Shown here piece after piece: positions 22,400-31,415 of a stretch of 64,000 nt of DNA. The stretch's first letter is position 1; each line of letters starts with the position of its first letter. The stretch is from NCBI RefSeq assembly GCF_963576675.1, contig NC_088918.1, positions 64,311,001-64,375,000 of the forward strand, given 5' to 3'. A model generated the notes under the pieces. That model had not been told where the DNA came from. It did no database searches and saw nothing but the letters and a program-made list of their open reading frames with translations. The translations under genes were made by a program, and so were the position numbers. The DNA is from Euphorbia lathyris (taxonomy: Eukaryota; Streptophyta; Magnoliopsida; Malpighiales; Euphorbiaceae).

Positions 22400-25303
22400 A
22401 TGGATACCGTTCGCGCAGACGTCATCATTAGGCGGTTGTGGCTTCGCGAGAGTAATCGGCTTGTCAGACAGTTTGATCAGCTACGAGTAGACAGTTCGGA
22501 ATCAGTAGTTGTGGCTTCTGAATCATCTTCGTCTGGGTATACTCAGTCTTCCGTCAGTATGTCTGCGACCGACGAGAAAGTGGCTGAATTGGAGAATTCT
22601 GTGAACAATATCAATGATCAGCTGGCCGCGATCTTGGCCCAGCTAGCTGAGTTAGCACTGAAGGACAACAAGAGTGGTAGTAAGCGTGCTGAGAATGAGG
22701 TGAACGATGGCCCTCGCTTTGGGAATGAGGAGGATTATCAGGATTATATCCGAAAACAGTTAGAGAAAGAGAAAGCTAAGGAAGAGGAGTGGAAGCAACA
22801 CATCACACAGGAAGTGCAGGACTTGCACGGAGGAAGTTCCGGGAGTCAGGACTTTTATAACTTGAAGAATTGTTTATCGGCAACAGCTTTGCCTTTGAAA
22901 TTTCGGCTCCCCGACATGAAAAAGTTCGATGGAACTGGAGATCCCACCGCTCACATGAATCAGTATGTTGCTGTGATGAAGCACACGATCCTGACTGAGG
23001 ATCAAGTCCTGGGGCTGTTTAACACCTATCTAGAGGGGGCTGCCCTCACATGGTTTCATGCATTGCCGATGGTAACCAAGAGGGATTGGAAGGAATTAGC
23101 AAAGTCGTTCATCGCTCAGTATAGCTTTAACACCATGCCGGAGGTCACTTTGAAAGAATTAGAGAGCACTAAGCAGCAGGCTGGGGAATCCTTTTCCGAT
23201 TTTGTGAAAAGATGGAGGGCTAACGCCGCAGTGATGAAACAAAAGCCGCTCGAGCAGGATCAGATCCGAATGGTGGTTGGCAACACGTTGCCGTATATCA
23301 AGAATGAGTTGCGGTATATGCCGTTTACGGATTTCAATCAGATGTATAGTTGTGCCTTGACTGTCGAAGGTGATGGGGAGCCGAAGAAAGCTTATACCAA
23401 GTGGACGAAGTCTGGATATAGTGCCGGAGGGCCTAGCGCGAGTACGGAATCCGCAGCAGTGAAAGTGGTTGATCTTAATGCTATTGAAAAGAGGCGGTTC
23501 GCCAAGTTCGATCAGACCTATGCTAAAGTTTTCGAGCGTCTGCAGAAAAAGGGATTGTTGAAAGCCCTTACCCCGTATAACAAAGCTCAACCTACTCCGC
23601 AGATTCAGGCTAGAGGGTACTGTGAGTTCCACAGCAGTTATGGACATACGATTGAGAATTGCGAGAGGCTGAAACACGAAATCCAATATTTGATTGAGGA
23701 GAAGAAGATAGCTGATCCTTCGTCAGCAAACCCTTCCGTTAGGCGCAATCCATTGCCTAATCATAGGGTGAGCGTGATCGGAGCTGGTTTGACAGAAACT
23801 GTGGTGATGGAATCCTTTGAGGAAGATGTAGAGGAGTTGTTGGACTCCGTCGAAAAAAGCAATGTGGGAAAAGGTCTGTATGTGTCCTTCTTGGGTGAGG
23901 AACGAGAGGATGAACCGATGGAAGAAGGGTCAGATGGTGGAGCACCATATGATGAGGATAGTGCTGAAGAGACCGGAGAAGGGTCGTCTCGGACTATTGT
24001 GCCAGATTTGAGTTTGTTTAGTGGAGGAAGAGATCCTGAGGTGCACTTGCGTGAATATATGCACAACATGTTTATTGAATCCTTCGGAGTAGATGAGATT
24101 GCTCAGTGGTTTCATCATTCGCTGGTAGGCGAGCCTTTGGAATGGTTCCACTCATTACCCGACTCTTGCAAGCATGATTGGGATCAATTATCAGATTTAT
24201 TCTTAGAAAAGTATCAAAGAGCCGAGGACAAGGCCGCAGAGCGCTTTGCAATGCAGATTGGACCTATCAAGCGTCCGCTATCGAGGGTTAGCAAGTATAA
24301 TGGCAATAAGGATCCTATGGAACACCTTCATTTTTACTTGTCAGCTATGGCACCCTTGGGTTTTAAAGAAGAAGAGATCACTAGCTTGTTTTGTAATTCG
24401 TTGATGGGTGAACCGTTAATGTGGTACATGTCGCTGCCGATGTATGTTAAGACCGATTGGGCAGCAATGACGAAAAGATTTATCAAGGAGTATACAGTAT
24501 GGATGCTGGCAGAGCAAACCCCTGACTCCTCGTCTTACCAAACACCTGATGTGGTGTTAGCAATGCCTAGGTATGGTGGATACCAGGATCCTGTGGAGCA
24601 TGCGAGGATATTTCGCAATCATATGTATGACGCCGGATTTCCGCAGTGTGAGTTGCATGAACATTTTCCGGAAACCTTGATAGGTGAAGCCTTATTGTGG
24701 CATCAGGGTCTATCAGAGGAGGAGATGGGTCATTGGATACCGCTCCGAAGTGCCTTTGTGGCGAGATATGAAATGTACATTCCATGGACGGGATCCCTGG
24801 ATGATCTGGACAGGATTAGGCAATTCCCCGAGGAACATTTTGTGGATTATGCTAGAAGGTGGAGGCACCATTATGAGCAGTGTAATGAGACAATGAGCGA
24901 TAAGGTGCAGCTTATGTGCATACAACGAGGTGCTATTCCGTTGGCCGCAAGGAGGATGAGTCGGGTGTCCCTCCGTGACTATGATGAGTTGATAGGTTGG
25001 GCTTTGTACGGATCGGCGGATCCCTTTTTCCTGAATCCGAGTGTTCCTCACGTCATGGATTTAATGGTCGTGGACGTTTGGGAGAGTTCCTCGGACGAGG
25101 AGGATGCCAATCGAAGGGTTCATATTAACATTTGGGACGAATCGGATGATGAGCCGGAAATTGCGGTAATGACGAGATCAGGTCGTGTGGCCAAGGGAAA
25201 GGCACCAATGGTAGAGACTGAGATTGGAGAAGGGTCGGCTCCTAAGCCCGATGACCAAGTTCTTGAGCAGTTGAAGAAGACGCAAGCTAAGTCTACGGTC
25301 TAG
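22400..25303 (+). CDS. gag: Ogre-like Gag with four capsid N-lobe copies
   Basis: The 967-residue frame starts at ATG 22400. Residues 58-90 look like a coiled coil. A retrotransposon Gag capsid follows: N-lobe at 170-241 (FDGTGDP, then LEGAALTWF, DW, FIAQY) and C-lobe at 251-320. A zinc knuckle-like motif follows, with C408, H411, H416 and C421. After an acidic linker (470-530) the N-lobe recurs at 535-605 (FSGGRDP, LVGEPLEWF), 627-698 (YNGNKDP, LMGEPLMWY) and 720-790 (YGGYQDP, LIGEALLWH). The last copy is followed by its own C-lobe (800-868: DYARRWRHHYEQ, like DFVKRWRANAAV at 268-279). The four lobes align on the pattern [FY]xGxxDPxxH, LxGExLxW, W, F, Y. The final codon is TAG (25301-25303), probably from TGG. 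The next frame continues in register, so this was the front of a single Gag-Pro-Pol polyprotein. Normal plant Gag has one capsid. Confidence 0.9.
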   Translation: MDTVRADVIIRRLWLRESNRLVRQFDQLRVDSSESVVVASESSSSGYTQSSVSMSATDEKVAELENSVNNINDQLAAILAQLAELALKDNKSGSKRAENEVNDGPRFGNEEDYQDYIRKQLEKEKAKEEEWKQHITQEVQDLHGGSSGSQDFYNLKNCLSATALPLKFRLPDMKKFDGTGDPTAHMNQYVAVMKHTILTEDQVLGLFNTYLEGAALTWFHALPMVTKRDWKELAKSFIAQYSFNTMPEVTLKELESTKQQAGESFSDFVKRWRANAAVMKQKPLEQDQIRMVVGNTLPYIKNELRYMPFTDFNQMYSCALTVEGDGEPKKAYTKWTKSGYSAGGPSASTESAAVKVVDLNAIEKRRFAKFDQTYAKVFERLQKKGLLKALTPYNKAQPTPQIQARGYCEFHSSYGHTIENCERLKHEIQYLIEEKKIADPSSANPSVRRNPLPNHRVSVIGAGLTETVVMESFEEDVEELLDSVEKSNVGKGLYVSFLGEEREDEPMEEGSDGGAPYDEDSAEETGEGSSRTIVPDLSLFSGGRDPEVHLREYMHNMFIESFGVDEIAQWFHHSLVGEPLEWFHSLPDSCKHDWDQLSDLFLEKYQRAEDKAAERFAMQIGPIKRPLSRVSKYNGNKDPMEHLHFYLSAMAPLGFKEEEITSLFCNSLMGEPLMWYMSLPMYVKTDWAAMTKRFIKEYTVWMLAEQTPDSSSYQTPDVVLAMPRYGGYQDPVEHARIFRNHMYDAGFPQCELHEHFPETLIGEALLWHQGLSEEEMGHWIPLRSAFVARYEMYIPWTGSLDDLDRIRQFPEEHFVDYARRWRHHYEQCNETMSDKVQLMCIQRGAIPLAARRMSRVSLRDYDELIGWALYGSADPFFLNPSVPHVMDLMVVDVWESSSDEEDANRRVHINIWDESDDEPEIAVMTRSGRVAKGKAPMVETEIGEGSAPKPDDQVLEQLKKTQAKSTV

Positions 25304-26758
25304 GAAGTTTTATGCCATTCTAAGTACCATCGTGAGAACCTGATGAAGGAGTTGCAGAATTTGGTTATTTCCACCGATACTGAGCCGGCAGCGCTAGTAG
25401 GGGCAATTATGGCTCGAAAGAAGACTGAGATCACATTTACCGACGAGGATCTCCCAGAAGAGGGGAAGGCTCATAATAAGCCATTGTATATCCGAGCGGA
25501 AATTAACGGGAAGAAGACTAGCTGTGTGATGGTCGATGATGGATCGGCCATTAATGTTTGTCCGTTGAAACTCTTGTCGAAGTTGGGAGTGGAAAGAGGA
25601 GACTTGACGGCCTCTGAAACAGTGATTAGAGCATATGACGACAGCCGTAGGCACATTGAAGGAGTCTTCAAGGCCAAGTTGAAAGTGGGGCCGCACGAGG
25701 AAGAAACTGAGTTCACGGTGTTGGATATCCCGGTAACTTTTGCTGTGCTGTTGGGACGCCCTTGGTTCCATAAGTTAGGAGGTGTGCCCTCCACGCTCCA
25801 CCAAATGATTAAGTTCCCCTTCGGGGAGGAGATAGTAACAATTAGAGCTGAGAAATTGAGCTCGGTGGCAGCATTGGGAATTGAGCCTCAACTTTTCTCC
25901 GGATTCCAAGTCTCCGGGATTTACGAGTCGAGCATGACCACCAATGTGGTGAAAATGATGAAGGGAGGTTTCATCCCGGGGATGGGTTTAGGAGCATACC
26001 ATCAGGGGCTGCCAGAGTTTCCGGACTTTAAGAGTCAGAAAACCCGGAGAGGTTTGGGATATGAGCAGGGGAGTCCGTCCAATGCGAGTGCTGAAGGAAA
26101 AGTAGGCTTGAGGAAGTATTTTGTGAGCGAGGGGCATGGGAAGGAATATTTAGGAACCCCCGAGGCATGGACTAGCACGGAAGGGAAGATTCTGCCAGGG
26201 TTCGAAATCTTCAATGATGTTGCCGACTGGGGCAAAGGAAAGGCGAGCTGCTTTGTCGAGGAGATCATGATGCTGGATTTAAATGCCGAGGAGCAGGTCA
26301 TCACCATCGAAGCGACTGCGGGAGCGGGAGATGAGCCTAGTACCTCCAAAATTCACGAGAAGTCCGAAGGCCCTAATGATGAAAATTGTATTACTGCTTT
26401 GTTTGAGTCAGATGATGTAATCACCCATGCTATCAATGAAATGAATTCTGATTTTGCTTACTTGCTTGATGTCGATCATGATCATTCCATGCATTCTCAT
26501 TCATATAACATGCCTGCATTTGAAATCAATACAATAGAAATGTCAACTTTCAATCTTGGTACGGATGAAAATCCTAAACTTATACAAATTGCTCAAGCAT
26601 TAACTATTGAAGAGAGAAAAGAATTTGAGAGAATAATTAAAAAATACGAAATTGTATTCGCTTGGACATACGAAGACATGCCTGGAATTGATCAATCAAT
26701 CGTAACCCACCGCATTCCAACTTACCCCGAAGCGAAGCCCGTAAAGCAGAAGCTCTGA
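25304..26758 (+). pseudogene. pro: Ogre-like protease region and linker
   Basis: This is the same frame as gag. The open part starts at ATG 25343 (471 codons). The retropepsin-like domain spans residues ~45-145, with the active-site triad as DDG (D65-D66-G67) in CVMVDDGSAINV and the hydrophobic/LGRPW motif at 137-141. DDG rather than DTG or DNG may weaken activity. Residues 206-222 are glycine-rich (GGFIPGMGLGAYHQG), like the G-patch-type motif seen in this lineage. The segment 26375-26700 is more AT-rich than its neighbours. It ends with the start of the reverse transcriptase (THRIPTYPEAKPVKQKL), then TGA (26756-26758, likely from CGA) and a TAG at 26774-26776 (likely from TGG). Confidence 0.85.
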
Positions 26759-29700
26759 CGTATGAGACCAGAATAGGCAGATAAGATCAGAGAGGAGGTG
26801 AAGAAACAGTTAGAAGCAGGATTCATCGAAGTAATCGACTATCCCCCTTGGGTCGCAAATGTGGTGCCCATCGCAAAGAAGGACGGCAAAGTGAGAATGT
26901 GCGTTGATTACAGAGATCTTAACAAGGCATGCCCCAAGGATGAGTTCGCATTACCTCATATCGACGTATTGATCGACAGCGCAGCGTCAAGTGTATTACA
27001 CACGAATGTGGACGGTTTCATGGGCTACATGCAAGTTCAGATGGCCGAAAAGCACAAAGCGAAAACCTCATTCACAACTGAGTGGGGCACATACTGTAAC
27101 AGGGTAATGCCGTTTGGTTTGAAAAACGCTGGGGCAACTTACCAGAGAATGGCCACATCACTGTTCCATGATATGATACACAAGGAGGTAGAAGTCTACG
27201 TGGATGATATGATGGTCAAATCAGAGACAAGAGAAGGGCATTTTGCCGCGCTCGAGAAGTTTTTGGCCCGAATCGTAGAATTCAAGCTAAGGCTAAACCC
27301 GAAGAAGTGCTTTTTCGACGTTTTGTTGGGGAAAATCTTAGGCTATGTAATCGGAAATAAGGGAATCGAGGTGGATCCTGATAAAGTGAAGGCCATACAG
27401 GAGATGCCGGCGCCGAGAAATGAGAAGGAAGTGAGAGGGTTTCTGGGGCAGGTTCAGTATATCAGTCGGTTCATAGCAAGACTCACCGTAATATGCGAGC
27501 CAATCTTTAAGTTGCTAAGGAAAGACCAACCCGCTGTTTGGAATGATAAGTGTCAGCAAGCTTTGGAGAGCGTCCGGAGCTATTTGTCTAATCCGCCAGT
27601 GCTGAGACCGCCTAAACTAGGAAAGCCGCTTCTCCTCTATGTAGCGATTGAGGAGCGATCTATTGGGGCAATGTTGGCTCAAGAGGGAGACACCGGTGTG
27701 GAGCACGCGGTGTATTATTTGAGTAAGAAGTTCCTGGAGTACGAGCTCAAGTACAACATGATCGAAAAGACATGTGTGGCAGTAGTATGGTTGACAAAGA
27801 AACTGCGACACTATTTCCAATCGTATAAAGTGATCATTATTTCTCGGATGGACCCCGTGAAGTATCTATACCGAACTCCATCCTTGACGGGGAAGTTAGC
27901 CAGATGGTTGTTACTTTTGTCCGAGTTTGACATTGAATATGTGACGAAGAAGGTTATCAAAGGGAGGGCCGTGGCAGAATTTCTGGCCAACCAGCCCCTG
28001 AATGCAGAGGAAGAAGAGATAAGTTATGATTTCCCCGATGAGCACTTGAACGCAATCGAAGTTATACCGTGGAAAATGTTCTTCGACGGAGCAGTTAATT
28101 CGAATGGAGCCGGAGTAGGAGTACTACTTACCTCACCAGAAGGAGAAAGGATCCCGATGGCCAAGAAGTTATCCTTCACTCTCACCAATAATATGGCTGA
28201 GTATGAAGCGTGCATTTATGGCTTAGAGTCATTAGCGACACTGGGAGAGTCATATGTCAAAATCTGGGGGGACTCAAAGTTGATCATTGAACAGGCACAA
28301 GGAAACTGGGAGGTAAGAGAAGAAAGACTACGTCCATATCTAGATCAGCTAGAAGGGTTGGCACAAAGATTCAAGGAATGTCGTTTCTATCATATTCCTC
28401 GAGCACAGAACCAAGCGGCGGATGCCTTGGCTACTTTGGTGTCAGTTTGGGACAACCCCCGGAACCTTGCTTCGAAGCCGTTGGTATTGAGAAGATCTCA
28501 CAAACCATGTTACGAGGACGTAATGCTGTTAGGGACAGATGAAAAACCATGGTATTTCGATATCGTGAACTTCATGAAAGATGGGACATATCCGGTAGAG
28601 TCAGAACCTAGGGATCAAGCTGTGATTAGAAAGCTAGCTCGTCAGTTCGTCATCCACAACGACTTGCTTTACAAAAGGCACGTTGAGGGATTACAACTCA
28701 GATGCTTGGATGCGGGAGAAGCCCGCGAGGCAATGGAATCAGTACATTCGGGAATTTGTGGAGCCCATATGGGAGGAGCAGTACTAGCTAAGAAAATTAT
28801 CAGACAAGGCTTCTATTGGCTCACCATGGAAAGAGATTGTAACGAGTATGCAAAGAAATGTCACGATTGTCAAATCCACGGCGATTGCAGTCAACTTCCG
28901 GCCATGGAACTACATGTGCTAGCACCTATTTGGCCATTCGCTGCCTGGGGCATTGACATCATCGGCGAAGTAAGGCCTAATGCTTCAAATGGACATAAGT
29001 TTATTGCAGTCACCATCGATTATTTCACCAAATGGGTAGAAGCAGAGTCATTTAGCAAACTGAGATCCAAGCAGATGAGAAAGTTCATTGAAAAACACTT
29101 GATCACCAGGTTCGGAGTGCCTCATCACATGATCACGGATAACGGAGTCCAGTTTCAGGGGGAAGTAAGGAATCTTTTCCGAGAATATGACATTGAACAT
29201 CACAGGTCTTCTCCGTACCGTCCACAGGCTAATGGGGCAGTAGAAGCAGCTAATAAGAACCTTAAAAGGATTCTCGTAAAGACGGTGGAATCACATTAAA
29301 ACTGGCATGAGCACCTCCCACTCGCGTTGTGGGCTTATCGCACGACAATCAGAACCTCGACTGGGGCAACGCCATTCTCCTTGGTATACGGAACAGAAGC
29401 AGTCTTGCCAATTGAGATCAAAAAGCGATCGTTGAGAATCACAGTGGAAGCAGAAATTCCCGAAACGGAATGGGTGAAGAGGCGATATGAGCAGTTGGCT
29501 TTAGTTGATGAGAAAAGGATGGAAGCCCTTTACCATGTACAGTTATATCAAAGAAGGATGGCTCGGGCTTTCAATAAAAAAAGTCAAGACCAGCCCTATC
29601 AAAGAAGGAGATTTGGTGCTGAAACAGATCCGTGTGACGCACACCGACCCGAGGGGGAAGTTCAGGCCTAACTGGGAAGGACCATTCGTCGTAAAGAAGA

Positions 29701-29795
29701 TACTAAGCAAAGGAGTGGTGAAGTTAACCACAATGGACGGCATGGAATTCTCCGAACCTACCAACCTGGATAGGCTTAAGAAATACTTTTCGTAA
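26759..29795 (+). pseudogene. pol: Ogre-like Pol: reverse transcriptase, two RNase H domains, integrase
   Basis: Residue numbers count from M at 26798. Reverse transcriptase spans 1-260, with MPFGLKNAGATYQR and the catalytic YVDD at 134-137. The ordinary Ty3 RNase H follows (~275-400) but has VAIEE where the first catalytic Asp should be. A second, archaeal-type RNase H (425-548) keeps all four acidic positions: D430, E470, D492 and D542. This tandem is diagnostic of the Tat lineage, where the original RNase H is degenerate. Integrase has the zinc motif H650, H657, C688, C691 and catalytic D720, D781, E816 (D,D35E spacing). A TAA at 29297-29299 interrupts it, and after the ATPFSLVYG region a frameshift in an A-run (about 29574-29582) moves the C-terminus into another frame, ending at 29795. 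It is not functional as it stands. Confidence 0.9.
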
Positions 29796-30288
29796 AAAAA
29801 AAAGAAAAATAAAGAAAAATTCCCGATGGGTTGAAAACCCGCAAAGGGCGACCTATGCAACAATAAGGGAAATCCCAATGGGTGAAAACCCGAAAGGACA
29901 CTCATTTAAAAATTCCGGGATAGTAAAAGGGGAGGAGAAAAATCGCCGGGATCCGAAAACCGAAAGGCGGGTCCTGGTAACAATAGTTATAACTTGAGCA
30001 ATTACAAAAACAATGTATAAGAGACTAAGTATTTCTGTTGTTTGTAAATAAATAGAGGCATGAATATATCTGACGAGAATGATTGGAATCATTATAATCT
30101 ACCGAATGCATGGTAATATGAATCACGGGTTATACATTTCTTGTCCTACTTTTCACAAAAAGCCTACCTACCATCCACCCCACTCCCTATTCATCAGCTA
30201 TACATCGGAGAAACCCTAATAAAAGCTACAAAGCAACAATGAAAGCTACAAAGCAATAATGAAAGCTACAAAGCAATACATAACGAGC
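29796..30288 (+). other. region after pol, with internal polypurine tract
   Basis: There is no gene. Short repeats of gggtgaaaacccg occur at 29828-29890. An 18-base polypurine run (aaaaggggaggagaaaaa, 29925-29942) could act as an internal (central) polypurine tract, since the LTR-proximal one lies 15 kb away. Near 30225-30280 gaaagctacaaagcaata is repeated three times. Confidence 0.5.
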
Positions 30289-30725
30289 CTAATACGGAGG
30301 AAAGTCCCAATAGTTCTCAAAATCTCTCAGGTGTGATGCCCGCTCCGCAGATAGTGCCTCCTCGGCAGCACGCGCTCTCTCATCAGAAACTCGCGCTCTC
30401 TCATCAGAAACTCGTGCTCTCTCATCAGCAGCTCGTGCTCTCTCCTCTGCAGCAAGGCGTCTGATCGACTCATCACGTGCCCTCTCCTCGATGGCAAGGC
30501 GACCCTCAGTCTCCCGTCGCATCATCCCCGACCAGTGGTCGTTCCTCTCTTGATACACATGACCAACTCGGGCATCAGCTTCCCGCACTAGCTCGCTCTG
30601 TCTCCGCTCGTGGGCATGCAGATCACTCTACAGAAAAAAAAGAACAGATAAAAGGCAGCATAGGCAAAAACATAAATCATACATACATGCATACATTTCA
30701 CTACACTAAAGTACAGTAATGATAC

Positions 30726-31160
30726 TGATAACTTGCTGGATCCGATTTGATGATCTCCGACGTAGTTACCTGCAAAACAGAACCGGAGACAGGATCTCCG
30801 GGAAAACTCTCCGACGATCAAGTCAGTTTCTTTGTAGGAAGGTTGATAATAATAGTATTGCGGGGAAAAATGTGAACGTACCTCTCCCCTTTGGCCTTAT
30901 GGCTTTTTATAAGTGTTCTTAGGTAACCGCCGAGGGCGGTTACTCCTTTTTAGGCCATGTCCCTTTCGTGGCTTTCGTGGCAACAAACGTGGTATCGTTT
31001 GTTCTGAGTGGGAGTTTTGAGGCTCCATTTAGGAATTCGGGGCGGTTACTCACTTCACCCGCTTCCTCTATTCGGGTCCCATCCGATCTTAGACCATGGG
31101 TCTAAGTATGGGCTGGGCCCGTGTAATGAATTCGGCCCGGTTTAGCTTCGCGGGTCATCA
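30726..31160 (-). repeat. Tat element 3' LTR, 435 bp
   Basis: It runs TGATAACTTGC...GGGTCATCA (plus strand), identical to 40751-41185 apart from about six substitutions. A TATAAAAA box (minus strand, 30911-30904) is conserved. Confidence 0.95.
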
Positions 31161-31163
31161 CAT

Positions 31164-31175
31164 GCCTCCCCCTTA
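31164..31175 (-). promoter_or_regulatory. polypurine tract of the Tat element
   Basis: The minus strand reads ctaagggggagg shortly before the 3' LTR, the expected position of the plus-strand primer. Confidence 0.75.
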
Positions 31176-31200
31176 GTTTGGCAAGAGCCCTTTAGGGTCT

Positions 31201-31208
31201 TTTTATAG
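31201..31208 (+). promoter_or_regulatory. possible TATA box of the antisense gene
   Basis: tttttataggg lies about 210 bp upstream of ATG 31416, in an otherwise mixed-composition leader. This is a weak match, offered only because the gene needs a promoter between the LTR and its start. Confidence 0.3.
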
Positions 31209-31415
31209 GGGACTCTTCTATTTTGTCTGGATATTCAAAATTCAAAAATTGTGAATTTCCTTGTCCGTCGTTTCTTTTCCGGCATCGTCGTTTCTTTTCC
31301 GGCATCAACCTCTTCGCGTTCATCCTTCTCTGTGTAGTCTTTCATATGTAAGTTTTCCTTTCCACAACTTGTACCTCGCTCGACTCTTTACTTCTGTTCA
31401 TTTTTCTTCATCAAT

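Noticed and set aside
25301..25303. Programmed stop-codon readthrough between Gag and protease
   Set aside because: Considered because the downstream frame is in register. Three more nonsense codons and a frameshift in the same polyprotein make ordinary decay the simpler explanation.
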